From positions 50,101 to 114,100 of the forward strand of contig CAMYMH010000003.1 in NCBI GenBank assembly GCA_947259275.1: a stretch of DNA of 64,000 nt. Direction: 5' to 3'. Source of the stretch: an uncultured Acidimicrobiaceae bacterium. Lineage in GTDB: Bacteria; Actinomycetota; Acidimicrobiia; Spongiisociales; SHLN01. A program made the position numbers and the translations under genes. Of the stretch, positions 1 to 7,449 are shown piece by piece (the first letter of the stretch is position 1; each line of letters begins with the position of its first letter). The notes under the pieces were generated by a model that was not told where the DNA came from, did not search any database, and saw nothing but the letters and a program-made list of their open reading frames with translations.

Positions 1-6
1 AAGGGA

Positions 7-107
7 ACCGCGATAGATCACCTCAGGGGAAGGAAGAAGAACGCGAGCGGGAATCCTCGAAGGTGTCGCACACAAACCGCGATAGATCCCCTCGAGGGGA
101 AGGAAGA
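7..107 (+). repeat. Two direct copies of a short intergenic repeat
   Basis: Two near-identical units sit at about 7-37 and 76-107. Each reads ACCGCGATAGATC, then a variable CCTC(A/G)AGGGG-type palindrome, then AAGGAAGA. An inverted copy is at 4514-4555 and a diverged one near 16852-16880. The CCTCGAGGGG palindrome is also the head of the larger modular repeat found elsewhere in the window. No gene is supported in 1-193; the short reading frame through it is repeat sequence. Confidence 0.7.
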
Positions 108-193
108 GAGGGGCTCTTGAACCCTGCGGAGATCTTGCGCAACGCGGCAATAACCGACCCGATTGACACCCCTCCGGGGGAGGGAACGCCTCG

Positions 194-634
194 CTACAAC
201 TCCAAGCGCAACATCACCTCGCCGCCCTTCACCTCGCCGGTGTCGACGAAACCGAAACCCTCGTAGAAGGACTGCGGGCTTCCCTCCCCGGGGACGGAGC
301 CGACGATGATCTCAGTGGCGTGTGGTCGGGTTCGCACGTAGTCCACGAGCAGCTCCAGTGCCCGCCGCCCATAGCCCTTTCGCTGGTGGCCGTCGGCGAG
401 CATCATCCGCCACAAGTAGTACCGGGGGGTCTCCGTGTCGTCATACAGCATGATGAAGCCGACCGGCTCGTCGTCGGCATAGATGCCGCGGAACCATGCC
501 TTCGGCTCGAAGTAAGCCTCGGCGATTGACATCGCGTTGGGTGCCACCAGGTGAGTCTGGTTCTCGGCCACCTCGAGATCTACGATCTGGCGAACCGTGT
601 CTTTCGTGACTTCTCGAAGGGTGACCTCGGCCAT
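194..634 (-). CDS. GNAT family N-acetyltransferase
   Basis: A 146-residue single-domain GNAT protein expected to transfer an acetyl group from acetyl-CoA to an amine. The acetyl-CoA pyrophosphate loop is visible as QRKGYG (residues 84-89), after the expected strand YYLWRMMLADG. The N-terminal part (IVDLEVAENQ, FEPKAWFRGIY) resembles diamine/spermidine acetyltransferases of the BltD/PaiA type, so a polyamine-like substrate is possible but not shown. The ATG at 634 is used; no clear Shine-Dalgarno is visible. It lies alone, co-oriented with the membrane gene upstream at 668-1237. Family confidence is high, substrate unknown. Confidence 0.85.
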   Translation of the reverse strand: MAEVTLREVTKDTVRQIVDLEVAENQTHLVAPNAMSIAEAYFEPKAWFRGIYADDEPVGFIMLYDDTETPRYYLWRMMLADGHQRKGYGRRALELLVDYVRTRPHATEIIVGSVPGEGSPQSFYEGFGFVDTGEVKGGEVMLRLEL

Positions 635-667
635 GGATTGAGGCTACTGACTAGCCGTCTACCTCGG

Positions 668-1237
668 TCAGAGGACGAGTAGCACCAGACCCCCGAGCGC
701 CAGCAAAACGACCAACCCCGCTCCCAGCGCGGCCGCTCCCACCCACAGGAGGAACACCGGATTGAACAGCCGGGCCGAACCGACCACTGCCCCTACCACC
801 GACCCGAACTCGGACCGGAAGTCACGTAGCCGCCCCAGCGACCCGAGCAGCGAGACCAGCGACCGCAATCCCGGTTTGGCCGCAATTCCGGCAACCTCGG
901 CTCCCAGCTCAGACCCGCCTTCAGTCACGAGCTCGGAGATGTCGTCGAGCGCCGACTCCGATCCGGACACCGTGGCGTGCAATAGCCGGCCGAACATCAC
1001 CAGGACGAGGCCGGGCCCAGCCAGGGCCCCCAGCACGACCAGAAAGAACAGGAACCGACCCACCGAGTCAAAGGCCCACCTGCCGAAGAGGGTGAGCCAA
1101 GCAACCGGCGCCGCCAGCAGCGCCAGTCGCCCCATCCAGCCTGATCGCCGGGCGATGCCGTCGGCGAGTGATTGCACGCGGGCGACCAGCCCGCCAAGCA
1201 TCCTGGCCCGTTCGGTCACCGATTCGGGCAGCTTCAT
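668..1237 (-). CDS. Hypothetical membrane protein
   Basis: A 189-residue protein starting at the ATG at 1237 (MKLPESVTERARML). The frame stays open to 1441, but that extension runs through hairpin repeats and the glycosidase relic and is rejected as coding. Two membrane segments follow one another at about residues 35-80 (LALLAAPVAWLTLF and FLFFLVVLGALAGPGLVLV). A soluble, helical middle follows, and a third hydrophobic stretch ends the protein (VGAAALGAGLVVLLALGGLVL). No family is recognised and no catalytic motif is visible. Confidence 0.6.
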   Translation of the reverse strand: MKLPESVTERARMLGGLVARVQSLADGIARRSGWMGRLALLAAPVAWLTLFGRWAFDSVGRFLFFLVVLGALAGPGLVLVMFGRLLHATVSGSESALDDISELVTEGGSELGAEVAGIAAKPGLRSLVSLLGSLGRLRDFRSEFGSVVGAVVGSARLFNPVFLLWVGAAALGAGLVVLLALGGLVLLVL

Positions 1238-1379
1238 GCGGGAGATTCTCGCATCCCGCAACTGGCGTTGTCGTCGCGGGCAACCTCCCCTGCTATGACG
1301 GCCCAGCGAAGACCGCGCCTGGATTTGCGCAGCAACTCCTAAGCAATGCGAAGCATTGCCAGAATGCGAAGCATTGCCG

Positions 1380-1455
1380 GTAGCCTGCACGGCCAGGACC
1401 ACGGCCTTTGACCAACCGCCCGCCTGGGTCTCGGATGCCATCTTCTGTCAACGCG
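1380..1455 (+). pseudogene. Relic of the 5' end of a GH13 glycosidase gene
   Basis: This stretch is a diverged copy of the start of the intact glycosidase gene at 2969. Translated it gives TTAFDQPPAWVSDAIF, against TTSFDQPPAWVSDAIF in the real gene. The leader before the start (TAGCCTG) also matches the one before 2969. After about 75 bases the match ends and the frame has no further glycosidase sequence. The copy is therefore a fragment of a duplicated or older paralogous gene. The rest of the gap 1238-1637 holds a degenerate hairpin repeat (about 1325-1380, AAGCAATGCGAAGCATTGC) and no gene. Confidence 0.75.
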
Positions 1456-1637
1456 TTTATTGTCGACCCTCCCTTCGGTTCCGGGCGAACCTCGCAAAGG
1501 TCGCCGAGCCCTTACAAGCCGCCCCCCACCCTCTTCAGGCTCGACGCTTCCAACCTGACCCGCCCGTCTGACAGTGGGTAGGGTGGGCCTCACGGAGCGG
1601 TGACATCCAGGAACCGCCGGATACTGGGGAGGATCCC

Positions 1638-2057
1638 ATGGCCGATCTCAAAGCACGAACGGAGCGAATATACGAAGAGGTCTTCAATCAAGGCAATCTC
1701 GACGTGATCGATGAGCTGCTGGCTGACGATTTTGTTGAGCATGAGGAACTCCCGCCGGGGATACCGCAAGGCAAAGATGCACCGCGGGCCTTCGCCACGA
1801 TGTTCCGCAGCGCCTTCCCCGACTTCAACATGGCGGTCGAGGAGATGCTCCAGGACGGCAACAAGGTGATTGCGAGGGTGCGTGTCTCCGGAACCCACAA
1901 GGGCGAGCTGATGGGCATTCCCCCCACTGACAAAACGTTCAACGTTGGCGCCATCGATATCCTCGAGTTTCGGGACGACAAAATCATCGGCCACTGGGGA
2001 ATCACGGACACTGCGGGCATGATGGAGCAGCTCGGAGTCACCAGCCCACCCGGCTAG
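1638..2057 (+). CDS. SnoaL-like (NTF2-fold) ester cyclase family protein
   Basis: A 139-residue alpha+beta barrel protein of the SnoaL/polyketide-cyclase type. Visible hallmarks are the N-terminal helix RIYEEVFNQGNLDVIDELLADDFVEHE, split here by the family's usual turn, then PDFNMAVEEMLQDGNKVIARVRVSGTHKGELMG and the end IDILEFRDDKIIGHW. Members of this family in isolated contexts usually have no known substrate, and nothing here suggests polyketide synthesis. The ATG at 1638 follows a GGGGAGG ribosome site at good spacing. It is monocistronic and is followed by a hairpin array at 2087-2146 that may act as a terminator. Confidence 0.85.
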   Translation: MADLKARTERIYEEVFNQGNLDVIDELLADDFVEHEELPPGIPQGKDAPRAFATMFRSAFPDFNMAVEEMLQDGNKVIARVRVSGTHKGELMGIPPTDKTFNVGAIDILEFRDDKIIGHWGITDTAGMMEQLGVTSPPG

Positions 2058-2086
2058 TAACCCTCTCCTCGGCTTCGCCGGGACTC

Positions 2087-2146
2087 GGGAAGGCTTCGCC
2101 TTCCCTGGCAGTTGCGAGGCAACTGCTTAGCAACCCGTACGGTTGC
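2087..2146. repeat. Array of three perfect hairpins
   Basis: Three adjacent palindromes: GGGAAGGCTTCGCCTTCCC (2087-2105), GCAGTTGCGAGGCAACTGC (2108-2126) and GCAACCCGTACGGTTGC (2130-2146), joined by TG and TTA linkers. The same order and linker style recurs at 16754-16812 and 54094-54186. The array lies between the convergent genes ending at 2057 and 2155, so it may also serve as a bidirectional terminator. Confidence 0.8.
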
Positions 2147-2154
2147 CTGCATCC

Positions 2155-2892
2155 CTAAAGGTTGCCCTCCTCCGGGAGGAGAGAACTAGAGAGCGCGCGC
2201 TCGGCATCGATCCGCGCGGCGCGGCGTCGCACGCGGAGGAAGCCGGCGAGCTGCAATGCCACCGCCACACCGAGAATGGCAGCAGTCACCGCGGCATGTC
2301 GAATGTTGCGCCGCTCTGAATACTGCATCGCGAATGCGTGGACGATCACCAGTGCCAGGGCGGGATAAGCCAGGCGATGGAGGCGCTTCCACTGCGCGGC
2401 TCCCATCCTGCGCAGTGACTGATCACGGGACGTGAGGGCAAGGATGGCCAAGAGGACCAATGCGCCCAGCCCGGCCCAGTAGGCGACGCCGAAGCTGTCA
2501 ATGAGATTGCCGGCCTCGGGGATGATGCGCTCGAACGGCCCCCAGAAGGCCCACCCCCGGGAGTGCACCGTCAGTCCGCCCGGCAGGTGCAGCACCGAGA
2601 AGACCGCGGCCCAGACCCCGGTCGCTCGCCGCCACGGCAGGTGCACCGGACGGCGTTCTCGGCCCAGCAGCACCCGCACAGGCCCGATCGAAAGCGTGAT
2701 CACGACGAGGATGAGGGCCACTGTGCCCGTGGCGACGTTGTACCGCCACAGCTCGCCGTCCGCCTTACGACCGAGCGACGTATCAACCCACAGCTCGGTC
2801 GAGAGCACATCGAGAAGGAAATAGATGAGAACGGTGGCCGTCGCTGTCGCGGCCGCCACGACGACGTGCCGGCTCCAGCCGCGTTTCGCCAT
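2155..2892 (-). CDS. Ferric-reductase-like transmembrane haem protein (MsrQ/YedZ-like)
   Basis: A 245-residue polytopic membrane protein starting at the ATG at 2892. It has about six hydrophobic segments. The paired histidines expected for haem ligation in the ferric-reductase-like domain are visible in LHLPGGLTVHSRGW and in HRLAYPALALVIVHAF. The motif WKRLHRLAYPAL is typical of MsrQ/YedZ-type proteins, which pass electrons across the membrane. No MsrP partner is in the window, so the partner enzyme is unknown. The start lies 76 bases from the divergently transcribed glycosidase start at 2969, so the two promoters share this gap. A longer frame to 3015 overlaps the glycosidase gene and is rejected. 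Confidence 0.75.
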   Translation of the reverse strand: MAKRGWSRHVVVAAATATATVLIYFLLDVLSTELWVDTSLGRKADGELWRYNVATGTVALILVVITLSIGPVRVLLGRERRPVHLPWRRATGVWAAVFSVLHLPGGLTVHSRGWAFWGPFERIIPEAGNLIDSFGVAYWAGLGALVLLAILALTSRDQSLRRMGAAQWKRLHRLAYPALALVIVHAFAMQYSERRNIRHAAVTAAILGVAVALQLAGFLRVRRRAARIDAERALSSSLLPEEGNL

Positions 2893-2968
2893 GAAATGAA
2901 TGTACTTCGGATACGGTGAACGAGCACGTCCGCCTCTGGGTAGCCGCAGGTGAGTAGCCTGCTCCACC

Positions 2969-4432
2969 ATGACCACATCGTTTGACCAGCCACCCGCGTG
3001 GGTTTCCGACGCCATCTTCTATCAGATCTTCCCTGATCGATTTGCCAGCTCCGACCGGCTGCCCAAGCCCCGCAACCTCGAGCCGTGGGACGAATACCCG
3101 ACCTTCCACGGATACAAGGGTGGAGACCTCTACGGAGTGCTCGAGCACCTCGATTGGCTGACCGACCTCGGCATAAACGCCATCTATTTCAATCCCATCT
3201 TCCAGTCGGCGTCCAACCATCGCTACCACACCCACGACTTTTTCAAGATCGACCCACTGCTCGGCGGCGAGGAGGCATTCGACGAGCTGCTGCGGGCATG
3301 TCACTCCCGCGGCATCCGGGTGGTGCTCGACGGGGTGTTCAATCACGCCAGCCGCGGGTTCTTCCAGTTCAACGATCTGCTCGAAAGCGGGTCGGATTCC
3401 CCCTGGATTGACTGGTGGCATGTTGATCGTTTTCCGCTTCAGGCGTACAACCACGAGGAGCCCGCCGGCTACGGCGCCTGGTGGGGGTTGCATGCTCTCC
3501 CGAAGTTCAATACCGAGAACGCCCAGGTGCGGGAGTACCTCATGCGGGTCGGTGAGTACTGGATCGAGCGTGGCATCGACGGCTGGCGTCTCGATGTTCC
3601 CGAGGAGATCAATACCAAAGGCTTCTGGGAGGAGTTCCGCACCCGCGTGCGGGCGAAGAACCCCGACGCCTACATCGTGGGCGAGATCTGGGGCGATGCC
3701 AGCGACTGGACAAACGGCGATCGCTTCGACGGCACCATGAACTATCTCCTCACCGGCTTCATCTTCCGCTACGTGGGCGGCCACCACGTCGTCGACGAAG
3801 TTGTCGAGGGCATCGCCTATGAGGTTCGCCCACCCCAGGACGGCGGTGGCTTCGCCGATGCAGTCGACCACCTGCACAACATGTACGGGGCCAGCACGCT
3901 GCAGGGTCATCTCAACCTGCTCGGCTCACACGACACGCCGCGGGTGATGACGGTGTTCGGAGGAGACACCCAGTCGGTCATCCTGTCCTCCCTCCTCCAA
4001 TTCACCTTCCCGGGAGCTCCATCGATCTACTACGGCGACGAGATCGGGCTGGGAGGCAAACGAGATCCCGACTGCCGCCGGGGCTTCCCGTGGGAGCATG
4101 AGCCGTCGTGGAATCAGGAAGTCCTGGAAGCGACCAGGTCGCTCGTCGCGCTCCGCAAATCGTGTCCCGCCCTCCGGACCGGGGAGTACCGGCGGCTGTG
4201 GCCGCACGCGGGCAAGTACCGGATCGGCCTCTACGTGTTCGAGCGCAGGTTGGACGGTGAGCGCATCGTGGTTGCGGTCAACAGCTCGGCCAGGGCCGAG
4301 TCGGCCGAGGTGCCCGGCATCGAAGGTCGGGACTTCCAAACCATGTGGGGCTCAGGCGGCATCAGCGACGATGGCGAGACGGTCGGAATTGCGCTCAAGG
4401 GGAGAAGCGCCGCGGTATGGAGGGTGAGCTAA
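2969..4432 (+). CDS. GH13 alpha-glycosidase (cyclomaltodextrinase/neopullulanase-like)
   Basis: A 487-residue cytoplasmic alpha-amylase-fold enzyme acting on alpha-1,4-glucans or maltodextrins. All four GH13 conserved regions are present: DGVFNH (121-126), GWRLDVPEE with the nucleophile D209, GEIWG with the acid E239, and LGSHDTPR with H321-D322. The opening YQIFPDRFA and the lack of a signal peptide match the cyclomaltodextrinase/neopullulanase group. The N-terminal dimerisation domain typical of that group is missing, so the protein is a compact barrel plus C-terminal sheet. It fits with the glycogen synthase at 6088-7449. A decayed copy of its 5' end lies at 1380-1455. Confidence 0.93.
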   Translation: MTTSFDQPPAWVSDAIFYQIFPDRFASSDRLPKPRNLEPWDEYPTFHGYKGGDLYGVLEHLDWLTDLGINAIYFNPIFQSASNHRYHTHDFFKIDPLLGGEEAFDELLRACHSRGIRVVLDGVFNHASRGFFQFNDLLESGSDSPWIDWWHVDRFPLQAYNHEEPAGYGAWWGLHALPKFNTENAQVREYLMRVGEYWIERGIDGWRLDVPEEINTKGFWEEFRTRVRAKNPDAYIVGEIWGDASDWTNGDRFDGTMNYLLTGFIFRYVGGHHVVDEVVEGIAYEVRPPQDGGGFADAVDHLHNMYGASTLQGHLNLLGSHDTPRVMTVFGGDTQSVILSSLLQFTFPGAPSIYYGDEIGLGGKRDPDCRRGFPWEHEPSWNQEVLEATRSLVALRKSCPALRTGEYRRLWPHAGKYRIGLYVFERRLDGERIVVAVNSSARAESAEVPGIEGRDFQTMWGSGGISDDGETVGIALKGRSAAVWRVS

Positions 4433-4513
4433 GAGCCGGGGAGGTTCATCTCCCCCGGAGGGTGTCCTGTGGCGGTGTGGGAGCATCACATTCGAGTCGT
4501 GCCACGCGCTATG

Positions 4514-4555
4514 TCTTCCTTCCCCTTGAGGTGATCTGTCGCGGTTTGTGTGCGA
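4514..4555 (-). repeat. Inverted copy of the 5'-edge repeat
   Basis: Read on the minus strand this is CGCACACAAACCGCGACAG followed by ATCACCTCAAGGGGAAGGAAGA, the same unit as 68-107. The stretch 4433-4513 before it holds no gene. The whole gap 4433-5249 (817 bases) consists of repeat modules described in the next entries, with no supported coding sequence. Confidence 0.7.
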
Positions 4556-4588
4556 TACCTTCAGAGGATTCCCCCTCGTGTTCTGGCT

Positions 4589-4743
4589 CCTTCTCCTGAG
4601 GGGAAGGTGGCCGAGGAGCGCAGCGACGAGGACGGATGGGGGGAGACATCGATACTCGAATACCAAGTGAATGGTGGGGTCCTGGCCTCCCCCACCCCGT
4701 CTCCGCCTATCGGCGGAGCCACCCCGCCCTCAGGGCGGGGAAG
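4589..4743. repeat. Head-to-head pair of modular palindromic repeats
   Basis: The left half (4589-4645) reads CCTTCTCCTGAGGGGAAGG, TGGC, a hairpin (CGAGGAGCGCAGCGACGAG), then GACGGATGGGGGGAG. The right half (4686-4743), read on the minus strand, has the same plan: CTTCCCCGCCCTGAGGGCGGGG, split by its loop, then TGGC, a hairpin (TCCGCCGATAGGCGGA) and GACGGGGTGGGGGAGG. The constant junctions (TGGC and GACGG(A/G)TGGGGG) are shared while the hairpins differ. About 40 bases separate the halves. A matching pair is at 33507-33662. Confidence 0.8.
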
Positions 4744-4784
4744 AAAGAGTGACCGACCCCGAACAGCCGTTGACGTCACATCGT

Positions 4785-4998
4785 GTCGCACGAGTCGCGA
4801 AATGCGACACCTCGAGGGGAAGGTGGACGGGAACCCTTCGGGTTCCTATGGAGTTGGGCAACCCTTCGGGTTGCTGAAGCAACTCCTAAGCCGGGCGAAG
4901 CCCGGCCGAGCTCCGAGGACGGATGGGGGGAGCGAAACGCTGCGCGTTCCTATGGAGTTGCGTAGCAACTCCTGAGCCGGGCAAGGCCCGGCCGCCCT
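4785..4998. repeat. Expanded repeat module with nested hairpin array
   Basis: The module opens with a GTCGCA/TGCGAC stem (4785-4790 with 4803-4808), then CCTCGAGGGGAAGGTGG. Next come GGGAACCCTTCGGGTTCC (4829-4846), linker TATG, and a GAGTTG...CAACTCC hairpin whose loop holds another whole hairpin (GGCAACCCTTCGGGTTGC). Then come TAAG, a GCCGGGCGAAGCCCGGC hairpin, the constant GACGGATGGGGGG at about 4918-4930, and a second array (GAAACGCTGCGCGTTCC, TATG, GGAGTTGCGTAGCAACTCC, TGAG, GCCGGGCAAGGCCCGGC). No gene is supported. Confidence 0.75.
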
Positions 4999-5087
4999 CA
5001 GGGCGGGGAAGCACCAACCCGTCACCGAGCCGGCCTGGCAGCGACACCTGGGGTCACACCTGTCGCGAGATGCGACCCACGGAGGGG

Positions 5088-5216
5088 CAACCCTTTCTGC
5101 TAAGCAGTTGCTACGCAACTGCAAGTCGCTGGCTCGAGTTGCGAAGCAAATCGTATGGAACGCCAAGCGTTCCCGCCCCCTCCGCCCCTACGGGGCACCT
5201 CCCCCTCCGGGGGAGG
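5088..5216 (-). repeat. Repeat module with hairpins, reverse orientation
   Basis: On the minus strand this reads CCTCCCCCGGAGGGGGAGG, TG, the hairpin CCCCGTAGGGG, CGGAGGGGGCG, then GGAACGCTTGGCGTTCC, ATACGA and a diverged GAGTTGCGAAGCAA-type hairpin, followed by GCAGTTGCGTAGCAACTGC. Its plan matches the module at 16684-16812 on the plus strand, including the CGGAGGGGGCG junction. It sits directly downstream of the phosphatase gene that ends at 5250 and may act as its terminator. Confidence 0.65.
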
Positions 5217-5249
5217 TAAAGAAGCGTCCCGGCGACTGGCGACTGGGGA

Positions 5250-6020
5250 CTAGTTGATCAAGCCCTTGACGGCGGTGGCGATGCCGGAGGGGACTGCGAC
5301 CAGGCCGGGGATGAGGGGGTCGGGGTTGTTGAAAGTGGGAGTTGAGCCGTCCGGGTACATCACGGAACCTCCACCGGCGACTACCAGGGCGGTGGCGGCC
5401 GCAACGTCCCACTCGTTCTTGGGAGTGAGGGTCCAGGTGGCGTCGGCCAGACCGGCCGCTACCAGGGCCATCTTGTAGGCAACCGAGCCCATCGGGCGCA
5501 CCGTTATCGGACCGTCCTGGAACTGGTCCCACTCCCCCCGGCGAACCTCGCTGCGGCTCGCCAGCACCTCGACACCATCGATGCGATCAATCGAGCGGAC
5601 CGCGACCGGCGCCCGGTTCAGCGTGACACCGGATTCCAGCGACCCCACAACCCGTTGATCCATTACCAGGTTGGCGATGCCGCCAGCCACCGCCACGCCG
5701 CCTTCGACGAGACCGATCGACACGCACCACTCCGGGATCCCTTCCACGAACTCACGCGTCCCATCGAGCGGGTCAACGACCCAGACCCGCGATGCCGCCA
5801 GGCGGGCGGGACTATCGACCGTCTCCTCCGAGAGCCACCCGTCGCCTGCTTCGGGCAACATGTCGCGCAGCAACTCGTCGACCTTCTCGTCGGCTTCGGT
5901 CACCGGGTCACCGCCGCTCTTGCGGGTGGCATCGATGAATCCGGGGGTGTATTCGGCCAATACCATCGAGGCAGCATCCAGCGCCTGCTCGATGCGGTTC
6001 AGGTCGCGGACGTGGTCCAT
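5250..6020 (-). CDS. Inositol monophosphatase family phosphatase (CysQ-like)
   Basis: A 256-residue Mg-dependent, lithium-sensitive-type phosphatase. The metal-binding motifs are visible: the acidic LSEETVD segment, WVVDPLDGTREFVEG (DPxDGT) and EWDVAAATALVVAGGG (WDxAA). The DPLDGTREF form is closer to CysQ, which removes the 3'-phosphate from PAP in sulfate assimilation, than to inositol monophosphatase, but the substrate is not proven. The ATG at 6020 is chosen because GAGGAGAGAG lies just upstream; the frame could extend to 6122 but then overlaps the glycogen synthase end. It follows the glycogen synthase gene on the same strand. Confidence 0.85.
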   Translation of the reverse strand: MDHVRDLNRIEQALDAASMVLAEYTPGFIDATRKSGGDPVTEADEKVDELLRDMLPEAGDGWLSEETVDSPARLAASRVWVVDPLDGTREFVEGIPEWCVSIGLVEGGVAVAGGIANLVMDQRVVGSLESGVTLNRAPVAVRSIDRIDGVEVLASRSEVRRGEWDQFQDGPITVRPMGSVAYKMALVAAGLADATWTLTPKNEWDVAAATALVVAGGGSVMYPDGSTPTFNNPDPLIPGLVAVPSGIATAVKGLIN

Positions 6021-6087
6021 CTCTCTCCTCAAGCTCACCATCATCACAGTACGCGCTCGGGGGCTGGTGTCCAACGACGACAGCCTG

Positions 6088-7449
6088 CTAGGCCCGCCCA
6101 AGCACACTCTGGTAGACGTCAAGGTAGCGGCGGGCAGACGGATCCCATCCCCAATCAGCCCTCATTCCCTCCTGCTGGAGCTGCGCCCATCTGACCGGTT
6201 CATGCCGGTAAGTGTGCATCGCCCGCTCGACGGCGGCTGCCAGTGCCTCGGACGTGTAGTCGTAAAAGCCGAAGCCATTGGCCGTGGCGGGGTCGGCGTC
6301 GGCGTCGACGACGGTCGCGGCCAGGCCCCCGGTGAACCGAACCACCGGAGGCGCCCCGTATCGCATGGCATAGAGGTTGCCGAGGCCGCCCGGCTCGAAC
6401 CTGGAGGGCATCAGGAAGGAGTCGCCACCCGCCCACGCCAGCCGCGCCAGGTCCTCTGAATACCCCGCATGCCACACCGCCTCCGGGTGATCGGCCACCC
6501 ATCCGTCGACCCGCCCGTCCTCGTCGCCGTTGCCAACTGCCACCAGGCGGAAGCCGGCCTCGACGAGACGGCCGATCACCGGATCGAGCAGCTCGAGTCC
6601 CTTCTGACCGGTCATGCGCCCGACCATGCCAAACAGGACCCCCGAGCCATCGAGGCCGGTGCGAGCGATCAGCTCGTCCCGAGCCGCCGCCCGGCCCGAG
6701 AGGTCGTCGGGCCCGAATGGTTCGGGGATCGAGGCGTCGGTACGGGGATCGAAGCGCCGGATTTCGATGCCATTGAGAATGCCGATCACCGGATGGTCGA
6801 GGGCCGCCAGGTACTCGTTGAGCCCGGAGGACACCTCGGGGTCCTCGGCGATCTGCCGGGCGTAGGCAGCACTCACCGTCGTGACCTGGTCGGCAGCCAT
6901 GACCCCGGCCTTCAGGTAGTTGGCGCTGCCGTACCACTCGAACAGATCATGGGCCTCCGCTACATCGGCGAAGAGGTCGACCGCCTCCTCGACCGGCGCC
7001 ATCACCGAATAGGCCGCGTTGTGAAGAGTCAGCACCGTCGGGCGGGAGCTCAGCAGCGCGGTGGGGGCGGCCTGGGCATCGTGAAGATGCACGATGTCGA
7101 ACTGGCCGCTAAGAGCGGCCGCTACCCGGCAGAAGCGGCCCCATCGTCTCCACTCGTCTTCATACGCCGTCCCCGGCTCGGGGCCATAGATGCCGGGCCG
7201 GTCGAATGACTCGGGATCGTCGACCAGCAGGATGCGCACGCCTGCCTCGGTGTGCTGGTAGAGCGCAACCGCCGGGCCTTCACCGGGACGGGCCTCGCCC
7301 AGATCGGAGAGGAACTGGTACCGGGGCATTACCACCGTTACATCCACGTCGATCCTGCCGAGGGCGTGGGCAATTCCGGTGATGGCATCGCCCAGCCCCC
7401 CTGAGGTGGCAAAAGGAGCCATTTCGGCGACGACCATCAACACGTTCAC
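6088..7449 (-). CDS. glgA: Glycogen/starch synthase family GT5 glycosyltransferase
   Basis: A 453-residue GT5 enzyme that would elongate alpha-1,4-glucan from a nucleotide glucose donor. The start MNVLMVVAEMAPFATSGGLG, the acceptor-region motif LHNAAYS and the C-terminal EPGGLGNLYAMRYG with FTGGLAATV show the family. Two signature residues differ. The donor-contacting Lys of the KTGG motif is Thr15 in ATSGG, and the usual EPCGL is EPGGL (352-356). Activity could therefore be altered or the protein could be a divergent subfamily. With the GH13 enzyme at 2969 it points to alpha-glucan storage. The ATG at 7449 is followed closely by the classic Rossmann start, which supports it. Confidence 0.87.
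   Translation of the reverse strand: MNVLMVVAEMAPFATSGGLGDAITGIAHALGRIDVDVTVVMPRYQFLSDLGEARPGEGPAVALYQHTEAGVRILLVDDPESFDRPGIYGPEPGTAYEDEWRRWGRFCRVAAALSGQFDIVHLHDAQAAPTALLSSRPTVLTLHNAAYSVMAPVEEAVDLFADVAEAHDLFEWYGSANYLKAGVMAADQVTTVSAAYARQIAEDPEVSSGLNEYLAALDHPVIGILNGIEIRRFDPRTDASIPEPFGPDDLSGRAAARDELIARTGLDGSGVLFGMVGRMTGQKGLELLDPVIGRLVEAGFRLVAVGNGDEDGRVDGWVADHPEAVWHAGYSEDLARLAWAGGDSFLMPSRFEPGGLGNLYAMRYGAPPVVRFTGGLAATVVDADADPATANGFGFYDYTSEALAAAVERAMHTYRHEPVRWAQLQQEGMRADWGWDPSARRYLDVYQSVLGRA

Noticed and set aside
1238..1441. N-terminal extension of the membrane protein at 668-1237.
   Set aside because: It covers hairpin repeat and glycosidase relic; the protein has a normal start at 1237.
2783..3910. 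A 375-codon minus-strand frame opposite the GH13 gene.
   Set aside because: The GH13 gene has all family motifs. The opposite frame has no domain and arises from high-GC codon bias.
4785..4998. Possible CRISPR array.
   Set aside because: Units are palindromes of 17-21 bases with 3-6-base linkers; there are no unique spacers and no cas genes.
4433..5249. Several frames of 60-140 codons in the repeat-rich gap.
   Set aside because: They translate hairpin repeats, have no ribosome site and no similarity to proteins.
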